DNA of 64,000 nucleotides, from positions 165,006 through 229,005 of the forward strand of contig NZ_JAACFT010000011.1 of NCBI RefSeq assembly GCF_029051685.1, read 5' to 3'. Positions 17,301 through 24,979 of the stretch are shown here, piece by piece. Below the pieces are notes generated by a model. It worked only from the letters and a program-made list of their open reading frames with translations, did not search any database and had not been told where the DNA came from. The DNA is from Bradyrhizobium sp. CSA207. GTDB taxonomy: Bacteria > Pseudomonadota > Alphaproteobacteria > Rhizobiales > Xanthobacteraceae. A program made the translations under genes and the position numbers. The number at the start of each line of letters is the position of its first letter. Position 1 is the stretch's first letter.

Positions 17301-17520
17301 CGACGCCGTTGACCTGTTGTTCTATCGGCAAGGCAACCGTGTCGATCACGGTCTTGGCGCTGGCGCCGGGATAGCGCGTGGTGACCTGCACCGTCGGCGG
17401 CACCACGTCGGGATATTGCGCGATCGCAAGGTTGAACAACGCGACGCCGCCGATCAGGATCATCAGCAGCGCGATGACGTTCGAGAGGACCGGCCGCTCG
17501 ATGAAGAATTTTGAGATCAT
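14362..17520 (-). CDS. RND multidrug efflux pump, HAE1 family (AcrB/MexB type)
   Basis: 1052 residues, full length for a hydrophobe/amphiphile RND pump: a 12-helix inner-membrane trimer that expels drugs or solvents using the proton gradient. The N-terminus ISKFFIERPVLSNVIALLM, the porter loops (FKIGTDLNFAQVLVQNR) and the TM4 proton-relay Asp pair in AIGIVVDDAIVVVE are present, as is a NAILIVEVG segment near TM10. Second gene of a two-gene operon, 12 bases after its adaptor. No outer-membrane factor gene follows, so it must borrow a TolC/OprM partner from elsewhere. No adjacent regulator is visible. Confidence 0.95.
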   Translation of the reverse strand: MISKFFIERPVLSNVIALLMILIGGVALFNLAIAQYPDVVPPTVQVTTRYPGASAKTVIDTVALPIEQQVNGVEDMLYMQSYSGSDGTYTLTVTFKIGTDLNFAQVLVQNRVSSALSQLPTSVQNQGVTVQKKSTSILLFVTLTSPDSRFDSLYLSNYATINIRDELSRLPGVGNVTVFGAGQYSMRVWLDPNKLQVRGLVPQDVIQAIQQQSQQVSAGQVGAPPTPPGQAFQYTLNVNGRLDDTSQFENIIVKSGTSGDVTRVRDVGWVELGAQTYSQIFSLNKQPATGIGVFQSPGANALQVEQAVEKKMAELAKRFPEGIKYDTPFDTTKFVEASVHEVYMTLIEAGLLVLVVILVFLQDWRAMLVPATTVPVTIIGAFAAMAALGFTINMSTLFAIVLAIGIVVDDAIVVVEGAAHNIEQGMNGHDAAIKAMDQLFAPIVGITLVLISVFLPASFLAGLTGRIYSQFALVIAATALLSAINAATLKPTQCALWLRPTVPPEQRNFFYRGFNAVYNRLERGYTRLIGVLCRNSTISVAIALVLIGIGGYGLSRVPTGFLPIEDQGYLIAAVQLPDGAALERTQTVLDRASELIKETPGVQQVITIAGISALDSSASLANAGVAYIILKDWEARKGPGEDLRSLVYGLNDKLATIMEARTLVLPPPPIQGIGNAAGFSMQVELRDGNSDFAKLQAITGAMVSNAQSQSALQRVQSSFRSSVPQFNVEIDRIKTQTLHVTTDQVFAALSTYLGSSYVNQFNKFGRVFQVYTQADPSFRVTERDIANMQVRNSNGDMIPIGTVAKITAATGPSLISLYNLYPSSTIVGLPAQGYSSGQSLQLMEEIAGKTLPPGTGFEWTAMSYQEKAVSNQIYWVFGLAMLLVYLVLAGQYESWYAPISVILAVPLSLIGPMLILNALKIDNNLYCQIGLILLIALSAKNAILIVEVGLELHGRDGKPVLESAIEAARARFRPILMTSFAFILGVVPLVLATGAGASARKSIGITVFSGMLASTCLAVLFVPAFFVVVQRFENWRSSKKAPKAQPMAEVKS

Positions 17521-17532
17521 GGCCGGCGGCTC

Positions 17533-18726
17533 CTACTTGGCAGACGCCTGCGGCTGCTCGATCTTTGTGACTTGCGGGTCGATCTTCTGGCCCGGGATCA
17601 CCCGCAGCAGCCCTGCGACGACGACGCGGTCGTCCGGCTTCAGGCCGCTTTCGATCACGCGCAGGCCGTTGTCGACGGGACCGATCTGCACCTTGCGCTG
17701 TTCGACCATGTCGTCCTTGCCGACCACCAGCAGATAGCGCCCGCCCTGGTCGCTGCCGAGCGCGGTGTCGGGCACGAGGAGGGCCGCCTTCTCCTGGTCG
17801 AAGGGCACGCGGACGCGGACGAAATAGCCGGGCAGCAGCACGCGCGTGTCGTTGGGCACGAGGCCGCGCACCGCAAGCGTCCCGGTCGACGTGTTGAGGG
17901 TCGGCGAGACATAATCGAGGTGGCCTTCATGCGGATAGCCTGACTCGGTCTGCAGGCCGACCTGGATCGGGAATTGCTTGAGGTCGGTAGGCGTGAGGCC
18001 ACGCCGGGCCGCCTCGGCGCGAATGCGCAGCACGTCCTGCTCGTTGACGGTGAAGTTCACATAGATCGGGTCCATCGCGACGATGCTCGCGAGCTGGGTC
18101 GGGGAGGAGACGCCGACGAGCTCGCCGATCGAGACCATGTGCGCGCTGACGATGCCGTCGAATGGCGCGCTCACCTTCGTGTAGCCGTAATTGACCTCGG
18201 CGAGCCTCGTATTGACCTGGGTCTGCTGGAGATTGGCCTGGGCGTTGTCGCGAGTCGATGTCGAGGTGTCGAGGGTGGACTGCGAGACCGCCTGGCGCTG
18301 CACGAGCTCGGCCTGCCGCTTGAAATCGGCTTCGGCCTGCTTGACCGTGGCCTGCGCACCGGCTTCGGCTGCCTGCGCCTGGTCGAGCTTGAGCTTGTAG
18401 GTCTCCGGCTCGATCGTGAACAGCTGGGTGCCTTGTTTGACGAAGCTGCCGTCCTGGTAATCGATCGATTGCAAGAAACCCTGCACGCGGGCCACGAGAT
18501 CGACGCTCTTGATCGGCGCCGTGTTGCCGGTGGCTTCGACATAGCGCGTCACCGCGCGCTGCACCGGCGTGGCGACATCCACCTTGGGCGGGGGCGGGGC
18601 GACGAAGGTGTTCTTGTCCTCGCAGCCGGCGAGCGCGATCACAGCCGTCACGGCGGCCAGCGCCCGCCCGATATGTCTCCACTCTCCATTGCGTTGTGCA
18701 GGAGATGCGGAATTCGCGCAGGTCAT
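17533..18726 (-). CDS. RND efflux periplasmic adaptor lipoprotein
   Basis: 397 residues. The start at 18726 gives an N-terminal signal with a lipobox ending LAGC (followed by EDKNTF), so it is an inner-membrane-anchored lipoprotein like AcrA/MexA. Order of domains: barrel-sandwich lipoyl half (VRGFLQSI-like, LVARVQGFLQSIDYQDG), an alpha-helical hairpin (about 115-185, KQAEADFKRQAELVQRQAVS), second lipoyl half (VSAPFDGIVSAHMVSIGELV), beta-barrel and membrane-proximal domain. It links the pump encoded immediately downstream to an outer-membrane channel. A longer start at 18801 would bury the signal peptide. Confidence 0.93.
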   Translation of the reverse strand: MTCANSASPAQRNGEWRHIGRALAAVTAVIALAGCEDKNTFVAPPPPKVDVATPVQRAVTRYVEATGNTAPIKSVDLVARVQGFLQSIDYQDGSFVKQGTQLFTIEPETYKLKLDQAQAAEAGAQATVKQAEADFKRQAELVQRQAVSQSTLDTSTSTRDNAQANLQQTQVNTRLAEVNYGYTKVSAPFDGIVSAHMVSIGELVGVSSPTQLASIVAMDPIYVNFTVNEQDVLRIRAEAARRGLTPTDLKQFPIQVGLQTESGYPHEGHLDYVSPTLNTSTGTLAVRGLVPNDTRVLLPGYFVRVRVPFDQEKAALLVPDTALGSDQGGRYLLVVGKDDMVEQRKVQIGPVDNGLRVIESGLKPDDRVVVAGLLRVIPGQKIDPQVTKIEQPQASAK

Positions 18727-19037
18727 TTGATGGCCCCCGATTGCCGTCTGTCGGAGCGGCAGGCTAGCAACAAATGACCGGCCGTGGAACACCATAGCCA
18801 TGGCAGTCGCAGGGCTTGCACTGCAAACAGCGGCGTGGCCTTTGACAGGTTTGTCATGACCAGGCGCTTTTCATCGCGCGCACGATCGACCAGAATTGTG
18901 TCAAAGGCCACGCGACAGAGGCTAAGCGGTCGCAAGAAGAAAAGGTGAGGGAGCATGACATGCCAACGCCTCTCCTGCCCGTCCTTGCTGCGGGTCGCGT
19001 TCCCGAAGACGCTGACGGACGGGTACCAGCCGGAGAA
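18727..19037. other. Promoter region of the efflux operon; otherwise no gene
   Basis: No credible gene on either strand. The notable feature is a perfect 15-base inverted repeat, described separately (18833-18913). The segment 18945-19037 contains short open frames without recognisable content. Confidence 0.5.
18833..18913. promoter_or_regulatory. 15-bp perfect inverted repeat upstream of the efflux operon
   Basis: GCGTGGCCTTTGACA at 18833-18847 and its exact reverse complement TGTCAAAGGCCACGC at 18899-18913 are separated by 51 bases, about 110 bases before the adaptor gene start. It could be a split operator, a transcript hairpin or the ends of a small miniature element; the sequence does not decide. 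Confidence 0.45.
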
Positions 19038-19262
19038 TTAAGCCGTCCCGCCGGCATGCCACGCGGCCAGCACTTCTGTCTCTTCATCGCTTGTGAGACC
19101 GATGACGGTACCGTTGCTGGCGCGTAGCCAACAGAGCGTATCGCGCGCGGTGAGGTCAATCCGGCCTCGCGAGCCGGCGAAGTCGGGCAGGGGCAGCCAC
19201 ATCGGCAGCGATCGCGGGCCCGCCCAGCGCCTGACGTCGTTCGCTTCCAGGAACGTCCAGTA
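19038..19262 (-). pseudogene. Remnant of an NAD-dependent epimerase/reductase (C-terminus)
   Basis: About 74 codons ending at 19038 read like the C-terminal end of an SDR-type NAD-dependent epimerase: FLEANDVRRWAGPRSLPMW, then LPLPDFAG, then TARDTLCWLRA and GLTSDEETEVLAAWHAGG. In the family, LPDFAG is followed by roughly 20 more residues before the TARDTL helix, so there seems to be an internal deletion. No start, Rossmann GxxGxxG motif or ribosome site precedes it, and upstream sequence in this frame is antisense-like to the neighbouring gene. I read it as a decayed fragment; the family assignment is from memory of the motif pattern. Confidence 0.55.
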
Positions 19263-19297
19263 GCATCGACCCGCTCCGCCTGCGGCCGATCGATCTT

Positions 19298-20371
19298 TCA
19301 CCGCCCCTTGAACTCCACGTATTTCGCCAGCGCCCGTTCGAACTTCCTGTTGAACAGCCACATGGCGCCGAGAATTTCGCGGAAGCTTGCCGAGGTCCGC
19401 GACCTGTCGGCCTGTCCGAAGGCGAAGATGCTGTTGTTGCGCAGATGCTTCATGATGGTGGGACTCGACACCCTGTAGTCCAGCAGATTGCCCGATTTGA
19501 GCGCTGACCGCGTCGGTGTGGGAATGATCTGGATCAGCTCGAACAGCTTCATCTGGTCGATCGGATCGGGCAGCGTCTTCACGATCACAGGGATCTCCGC
19601 GAAAAGCTCCGCATGCGCGTTCATGAGGCCGTCGCGCACCGCGGTCCAATGGTTGAAGCGGTGATCGGTGCCGCGGGCGCGCGCCTCTTCCTTGTCGTCG
19701 CGCGCGTTCAGCTCGGGATCGGCCGCGGCGATGGCAGGCTTGATGGCCTCCCATTTCCGGTGCCCGTTCCGGTCTTCGGACGGGCCGGTCTGCAAGCTGC
19801 CCATATAGGTGTTCGAGCGCCCGTTGCGGACATTCTGCTTGCCGTTGGTCTCCGCAAAGAACAGCCCGAGGCTGATCCGGCCCGCCGCTTCGGCGTGAAC
19901 CGGCGCAAGCCCGTTGGCGCGCGCGATCGCAACCGCAAGATCGACGACGTCCTTGAATGGCGTTGCCGATGCTTGCGCGCCGGCCGGCGGCGCCTCCATC
20001 AGATCGAACAGCCGTCCGTATTCGTCGATCAGCGGTTCGATGTCGGCATCAAAATAGGCCGGAGGAATTTCGAACTTGTTCGGCCTTCCGATCCTGGACG
20101 GCATGGCGTCCGTGAGATCCTTGTAGGTACTGATCACCGCGACCCGCGCCAGATAGATCGCCTGTCCCGGCAGGTTCGGCAGTGGCTGCTTTGCTTCGAT
20201 CTGGCCGCGCCGCTCGGCAAGGATCGATTTGAAACCGACGAGCGCGCGCTCGTAGGCGGCAAGCGCATCGGATTGCCTGGTGGTGAGTGCATCCTTCTGT
20301 CCCATGGCGGGCGCCATGACGGCGAAGGTAACAGCCACGAAGGCTGCAACGGCAAGACGTCTCGTTCTCAT
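19298..20371 (-). CDS. Secreted protein of unknown function
   Basis: 357 residues with a clear signal peptide (MRTRRLAVAAFVAVTFAVM followed by APAMGQ). The mature part is soluble, mostly helical, with no recognised catalytic motif. Conserved-looking stretches include DIEPLIDEYGRLFDLMEAPP, ISLGLFFAETNGKQNVRNGRSNTYMG and NHWTAVRDGLM. The GLFFAETNG and NTYMGSLQ segments are loosely reminiscent of lysozyme-like/peptidoglycan enzymes (a Glu followed by a region with Tyr and Met-Gly), but I would not assign that function. It is likely periplasmic. It stands alone between the epimerase remnant and the monooxygenase. Confidence 0.65.
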   Translation of the reverse strand: MRTRRLAVAAFVAVTFAVMAPAMGQKDALTTRQSDALAAYERALVGFKSILAERRGQIEAKQPLPNLPGQAIYLARVAVISTYKDLTDAMPSRIGRPNKFEIPPAYFDADIEPLIDEYGRLFDLMEAPPAGAQASATPFKDVVDLAVAIARANGLAPVHAEAAGRISLGLFFAETNGKQNVRNGRSNTYMGSLQTGPSEDRNGHRKWEAIKPAIAAADPELNARDDKEEARARGTDHRFNHWTAVRDGLMNAHAELFAEIPVIVKTLPDPIDQMKLFELIQIIPTPTRSALKSGNLLDYRVSSPTIMKHLRNNSIFAFGQADRSRTSASFREILGAMWLFNRKFERALAKYVEFKGR

Positions 20372-20499
20372 TGCCCGTTCCCCAAGGTCCGCGACAAGGT
20401 GTGTCGATGAAGCCTGTCGATTCGATGGCCATGAGGATCGTAAGCATCAGATACGAGGGCTGACGAGATGCAAATCCGCGCAACCGCAATTCTCCGCCG

Positions 20500-21990
20500 T
20501 CACGCCGCACGATAGTCCGGAGCCGAAGCCAGGAACTTCGCGTAGGCATCCGCATCCGGCGGCTGGAAGCGGCCTGCGAGCCCGCCGAGCTTTTGTTCCT
20601 TGGTGCCGATGTCGGCCATCAGCTCGTCGAAATGGCGGTAGTGATAGGGCGCGACGCAAAGACCGCCGTAGACGCCGGCGGCCGGCCGCTCGACCCGCTT
20701 GAAGTGCAGCATCATCTCGATGTTGTCGCGCATCCGTTGCGCACTCGGCTGACGTGCGAGCTGACCGTCGGCATAACGGACCAGCCAGTTGGCGGCGAGG
20801 TCGGCGCAAAGCACGGTGCAGAACGAGGAGTTGAAGCCGACGAAGCCCATGTCCGGCAGATCGGGATTGGCGATCAGGCGATAGAGCCGGTGCTGCCCGT
20901 CCGGGTCGACCAGCTTTGCCTGATACGCGGCGGGCAGGAATGGCACGCCGAGCTTGTAGCCGATCGCGAGCACCGCGACATCCGCAGCGACGCGCTCGCC
21001 GCCGCTCATCACGATGCTGTCGCCGTCATAATGATCGAAGCTGCCGAACACGGCCTTGATGCGGCCGTCGGCCACCATCGGATAGAAGCCGGGCGTTGCG
21101 ATCGGCACCGAGCAGTTGACGCCATCCTCGATCCGCGCCTTCGGCACCATGTTGCATTGCTTCAGCTTGAGCTGCGCCTTCAACAGGCTCTCCAGCCCGC
21201 GCCAGTTCGCCCAGACCAAGGGTGCGGCGATGCGGTGCGCAAGGCGCGACATGGCGCCGATACCCCAGCCCGGAAACATCTCCTCCTGGGCGCGGATGTA
21301 GAGGATGCGCTTGAAATTCACGAGCCCGCCGATGAAATAGGGAATGCGCCAGACCGGCTCGCGCATCACGATCGTCACCTCGCGCGCGCCCGCCTTCACG
21401 GCGTTCACCGCGATGTCGGTCGCCGATTTCGATCCGCCGAGCACGACGACGCGGCGGCCTTTGGTCAGTGCCGGATCGTTGTATTTCGATGAGTGCAGGA
21501 TCTGTCCGCCCTTCGCCACAAACCCGTCTTCGCCAGGGCAGTGCAGCTCCCGGGGCTCGTTGAACTGCCCGGTGCAGACCGCGACGAAGTCGAAATCTTC
21601 GCACGAGGCTGCACCGTCCTTGTTGGCGAGCGCGAGCGTCCAGCCAGGCCTGCCGTCGGCGCGCCGCTCCATGCCCGATACCCCGGTCTTGAGGCGCAGC
21701 ATGGCGTCGAGGCCAAACTTCCGGGCATAGTCGTTGAGATAGGCATGGACCTGCGGCCCGGTCGGCCATTCCGGGTAGGAGTCGGGCATGGCGCGGTCGG
21801 TGTAGCGGTAGAGCTCCTTCGGGCTCTGGGTCTGCACCTCCGGATAGGAGCGCGCCGGCTCCCAGACGCCGCCGAGATCGCCGCTGCGCTCGACAATCGT
21901 GACCCGGTGACCGCGAGTCGAGAACGCCTTGGCGGCGGCAAGGCCGGAGACGCCGGCGCCGATTACGCAGACATGCTTTGGGCTGACCAT
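20500..21990 (-). CDS. Flavin-containing monooxygenase
   Basis: 496 residues. An N-terminal FAD-binding Rossmann motif (CVIGAGVSGLAAAKAF), the FMO-type signature region around GQILHSSKYNDPAL, and a second nucleotide motif for NADPH (VVVLGGSKSATDIAVNA) place it in the flavin-containing or Baeyer-Villiger-like monooxygenase group. It would oxygenate a small heteroatom or ketone compound in the cytoplasm. The ATG at 21990 (MVSPKHVCVIGAG) is favoured; an upstream GTG at 22023 is possible. It follows a cupin gene on the same strand 106 bases upstream, and an AraC regulator diverges from that cupin, suggesting a small catabolic unit. Confidence 0.88.
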   Translation of the reverse strand: MVSPKHVCVIGAGVSGLAAAKAFSTRGHRVTIVERSGDLGGVWEPARSYPEVQTQSPKELYRYTDRAMPDSYPEWPTGPQVHAYLNDYARKFGLDAMLRLKTGVSGMERRADGRPGWTLALANKDGAASCEDFDFVAVCTGQFNEPRELHCPGEDGFVAKGGQILHSSKYNDPALTKGRRVVVLGGSKSATDIAVNAVKAGAREVTIVMREPVWRIPYFIGGLVNFKRILYIRAQEEMFPGWGIGAMSRLAHRIAAPLVWANWRGLESLLKAQLKLKQCNMVPKARIEDGVNCSVPIATPGFYPMVADGRIKAVFGSFDHYDGDSIVMSGGERVAADVAVLAIGYKLGVPFLPAAYQAKLVDPDGQHRLYRLIANPDLPDMGFVGFNSSFCTVLCADLAANWLVRYADGQLARQPSAQRMRDNIEMMLHFKRVERPAAGVYGGLCVAPYHYRHFDELMADIGTKEQKLGGLAGRFQPPDADAYAKFLASAPDYRAA

Positions 21991-22096
21991 CGGATTGCTC
22001 GCTAGTTCGAGTGTTCTGAGCACAGCAAGCCGCGTTCGGCCGCGCTGTACGGCCGCTCGACCTGCGACGAAGCAGAAATGGGAGGAGGCCGGCCGC

Positions 22097-22546
22097 CTAG
22101 TCGCTCGCTTCAGGCGGCAGGAAGTCGACCTCGTGCAGCGCCGAGATGCGCACCACCTCGGCCGGGTCGGTCAGATTGTGCAGCTGGTTGAACAACGCTT
22201 CCAGCTTCTGCATCGGCGAGACCCAGAACAGCGCACGGCAGGGCTTATCCGACTTGTTGAAATAGCCGTGTGGGATGCCGCGCGGCATGCGCACGAGGTC
22301 GCCGGCATGGGCCTTGACCCACTGTCCGTCGAGCTTGAGGTCGAGCACGCCCTCCTGCACCAGGATGAACTCGTCCTGGGTCGGGTGGATGTGGACCGGC
22401 ACGAACTGGCCCGGCTCGCTGTTGGTCTCGAACGCGAAAGTGGAGTCGGTGACGGCCTTGGGGAAATAGACCTGGCCCAGGATGTTCCAGGTCTTGCCGC
22501 CATATCCGGTGCCGTTCGCGGTAATGCCCTTCTCGAGTGCAGTCAT
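22097..22546 (-). CDS. Cupin domain protein
   Basis: 149 residues with one cupin barrel. Metal-site motif 1 is visible as HIHPTQDEFILVQEG (two His and a Glu) and motif 2 as GDLVRMPRGIPHGYFN (His). Single-domain cupins of this kind are dioxygenases, isomerases or ligand sensors; nothing discriminates. It is divergent from an AraC-type regulator at 22736 and upstream of the flavin monooxygenase on the same strand, so all three may belong to one inducible pathway. Confidence 0.82.
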   Translation of the reverse strand: MTALEKGITANGTGYGGKTWNILGQVYFPKAVTDSTFAFETNSEPGQFVPVHIHPTQDEFILVQEGVLDLKLDGQWVKAHAGDLVRMPRGIPHGYFNKSDKPCRALFWVSPMQKLEALFNQLHNLTDPAEVVRISALHEVDFLPPEASD

Positions 22547-22735
22547 GGCTCGCCTCCATCGTGGATCCCAGCGAGGGTGGAGCTTCGGGCACGCGCAGGG
22601 CGCTGTCTATCCGCTAAACGAATCCCTGCGCGGCCGGTGGCCGCACAGCCCGACGTTTTTGCCTTAGGGCTCTTTCCGCGGGCCGGGAACTCTTATAGGC
22701 TTAAAACACTTCCCTGGCGCGAAGGGTGGTCGACG

Positions 22736-23761
22736 ATGTCCGCTGCCGAGCTCGAGATGAGTGCGCGTCGGCCCGGTACCGAAAGGCTCACGGCGTTCGC
22801 CCGCGTCACCACTGATGATGTCGACGAGGCGGCCGAGCAGATCGGGCGAATCTTCTGCCCGCATGACCTGATGCCGGCCCAGGCGCGGCCATCCGGCTTC
22901 TACGCTACGCACAATTGCGCCGCGTTCGACGGCTTCTCCATCAACTATGTTGCCTATGGCGGGTCGGTCACGATCGATCCCGGCTGCCTTGAGCGCTTCT
23001 TTCTGGTGCAGATCCCGCTCGCGGGCACGGCCCGCATTCGTGCCGGCGCCCGCGAACTCGACACCGCGCCGGAGCGGACGGCGTCGTTGTTGTCGCCGAC
23101 GATTCCGACCCGAATGGTTTGGACCGGTTGCGCGCAGGCGATCCTGCTGCTCGATCGCCGCTTGGTCGAGCAGCGCGCCGCTGCATTGTCGGGCAGGGCG
23201 GCCGGTACGATCGAGTTCGATCCGGCGATCGATCTCGAGAACCCGGCCGCGCGCAGCCTTTGGGCGAAGCTCGATGACCTCATGACGCTCGCCGAGCGCC
23301 TCGGTCCCGGCGCCAGGCTGCCGGCGGTCGCCGGCGCCGACTGGCGCGAGGCGCTGCTCGACCATCTTCTCAACGCCCAGCCGCATGGATTGTCCGGCGC
23401 GGTCCGAACCTTCTCGGGCCGGGCCGAACGCCTGCCGCGCGCCCTGCGCGCCGCGCGCGACTGTCTCCACGACATGGCCTGCGAACCGCTCGACCTCGTG
23501 CAGCTCGCATCCTCCTCCGGCGTTGGCATCCGCGCGCTCCAGCTTGGCTTCCGCCGGCATTTCGGCGTGTCGATCTCGGAGATGCTGCTCGACATTCGCC
23601 TTGCCAAACTACACGCCCGGCTCTCGCACGCCGCCCCTGATGCCTCCATCACCGGCATCGCCTTCGATCTCGGCTTCACCCATCTCGGTCGTATGGCCGG
23701 CGCCTATCGCGAAAAATTCGGCGAGACGCCATCTGCGACGCTGAGACGACGGATGAGCTAA
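22736..23761 (+). CDS. AraC family transcriptional regulator
   Basis: 341 residues: an N-terminal AraC-binding-like domain (about 30-200, with CAAFDGFSINYVAYG and FFLVQIPLAGTARI) and a C-terminal AraC helix-turn-helix pair (about 245-340; LAQ-like ASSSGVGIRALQLGFRRHFG and GFTHLGRMAGAYREKFGETP). This layout matches regulators of aromatic or aldehyde catabolic genes. The start at 22736 lies in a short divergent promoter region (about 190 bases) shared with the cupin gene at 22546. It is likely to regulate the cupin and flavin monooxygenase genes. Confidence 0.87.
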   Translation: MSAAELEMSARRPGTERLTAFARVTTDDVDEAAEQIGRIFCPHDLMPAQARPSGFYATHNCAAFDGFSINYVAYGGSVTIDPGCLERFFLVQIPLAGTARIRAGARELDTAPERTASLLSPTIPTRMVWTGCAQAILLLDRRLVEQRAAALSGRAAGTIEFDPAIDLENPAARSLWAKLDDLMTLAERLGPGARLPAVAGADWREALLDHLLNAQPHGLSGAVRTFSGRAERLPRALRAARDCLHDMACEPLDLVQLASSSGVGIRALQLGFRRHFGVSISEMLLDIRLAKLHARLSHAAPDASITGIAFDLGFTHLGRMAGAYREKFGETPSATLRRRMS

Positions 23762-23806
23762 CTAGGGACGATGAGCTATCTTCGCGACCGGGTCGTGCCG
23801 TTGTCT

Positions 23807-23995
23807 TCAACCGACTGCTTGCGCGGGAAGCGCTCGACATCGGCCAGCACCAACGGCACCGCTTGCCGTGATCGCGACGATTTGGGCGATACCGAATCCG
23901 GCGGTGCCGGTCAGGGCATAGGAGGCGAGGAGGGCCGCGGCGGTCACGACGACCTGCACGGCCATCGCAAATGTCACAAGCCTCCTCAGTTTCAT
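23807..23995 (-). CDS. Small membrane protein, probably frameshifted
   Basis: 62 residues: KLRRLVTFAMAVQVVVTAAALLA-like N-terminal hydrophobic helix and a second hydrophobic stretch (FGIAQIVAITASGAVGAG), suggesting a two-segment inner-membrane protein. The last 12 residues are Arg/Pro-rich and look out of character, while the adjacent frame reads VLADVERFPRKQSVEDNG and continues to a TAG at 23776. A small indel near 23855-23865 would join the two. No family name can be given. No strong ribosome site is visible, so the confidence is modest. Confidence 0.45.
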   Translation of the reverse strand: MKLRRLVTFAMAVQVVVTAAALLASYALTGTAGFGIAQIVAITASGAVGAGRCRALPAQAVG

Positions 23996-24128
23996 GGTCT
24001 CACACCAAAGACGCCAGCCCCAGCCTGTGCCGGCACTGTGGAGGAGTCCGGCTTCATGTGAGCTACAGACTGCCCGCGTCGGCGTCGAGGGTCGGCGGCG
24101 CGAGGCGGCCGGCTTTTCCCGCCGCGGT

Positions 24129-24761
24129 TCAACCTGCGGGCGAATCGGCCTGGCGCAGCGTCGTCACCCAGATCACGCGCGCCACCAGCTGGGTCGGGTT
24201 GTCGAACATGTGTGGCACGATGCTCGGAAAGCGAAAGCTGTCGCCGGCCTCGAGCACATGGGCCTGGTTGTCGAGCCACAGCCGCAGGCTGCCCGAGAGG
24301 ATATAGCCGGCCTTCTCGCCGGTGTGCTGTAGGAAGTCGGTGCCGGAGGAGGCACCGGGATTGAGCGTGAGCTCGTAGAGCTCGAGCTGGCCCTGGTCTG
24401 CCGGTGTCAGCGCCTCTTTGACGACGCCGCTGGCGGTGAGCCGGAGCAGCCGCCGGCTGGTCTTGCGCACGATATAGCGCTGCACGTCGGCGGGATCGCT
24501 GGTCTCGAAGAAATAGGAAATGGGAACGTCGAGGGCGATGCTGAGCAGGCGCAGCGTGCGTATCGACGGCATGGCGCGCGCGCGTTCGAGCTGGCTGATC
24601 ATGCCGTTGGAGAGGCCGGTGCGGTTGGCGACGTCCTGGATCGAAAGGCCGGCGCGCTGGCGGAGCAGCCGCACGGTCTCGCCGAGGCGCTGGTCGACCG
24701 TATCGTCGCTCTCGATCGCCGGGGCGTCCTTCGGACCGTTGGTGTCGCCGCGACCATCCAT
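24129..24761 (-). CDS. XRE-cupin transcriptional regulator
   Basis: 210 residues: an N-terminal XRE helix-turn-helix (about 25-80; LGETVRLLRQRAGLSIQDVA and GLSNGMISQLERARAMPS) and a C-terminal cupin sensor (about 125-195; LQHTGEKAGYILSGSLRLWL and AGDSFRFPSIVPHMFDNP). This is the PuuR-like architecture, whose members repress catabolic operons for polyamines, amino acids or opines and are released by the substrate. It is divergent from the ABC transporter operon starting at 24980, its probable target. Confidence 0.88.
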   Translation of the reverse strand: MDGRGDTNGPKDAPAIESDDTVDQRLGETVRLLRQRAGLSIQDVANRTGLSNGMISQLERARAMPSIRTLRLLSIALDVPISYFFETSDPADVQRYIVRKTSRRLLRLTASGVVKEALTPADQGQLELYELTLNPGASSGTDFLQHTGEKAGYILSGSLRLWLDNQAHVLEAGDSFRFPSIVPHMFDNPTQLVARVIWVTTLRQADSPAG

Positions 24762-24840
24762 GTCGCTCTCCCATGCATCATCTCGCCGCCGGACCGCACC
24801 GGTCCGAGGCTTCAGTCAGAGTGAAAAGGTCGCGCATACT

Positions 24841-24900
24841 AGCAATGTGATTGACAGCTGTATTTAGTCATGATGAACTTTTGATAGAAAAATTTAGAAG
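24841..24900 (+). promoter_or_regulatory. AT-rich promoter region of the ABC transporter operon
   Basis: This is the most AT-rich stretch between the divergent XRE regulator and the solute-binding protein. TTGACA at 24851-24856 could be a -35 element; the position 17 bases further has only TGAACT, a poor -10. No clear operator palindrome was found. Confidence 0.3.
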
Positions 24901-24979
24901 CACTAAAGCCCACTCCTGTCCCTTGCCGGGGTCTCGGGGGCGCGGGAGATGGTGCCGCGTGCGACAACGGAGAGTGGTC

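Noticed and set aside
23771..24061. A 96-codon plus-strand frame after the AraC gene
   Set aside because: Low-complexity Gly/Arg-rich translation on the opposite strand of a more convincing hydrophobic minus-strand frame.
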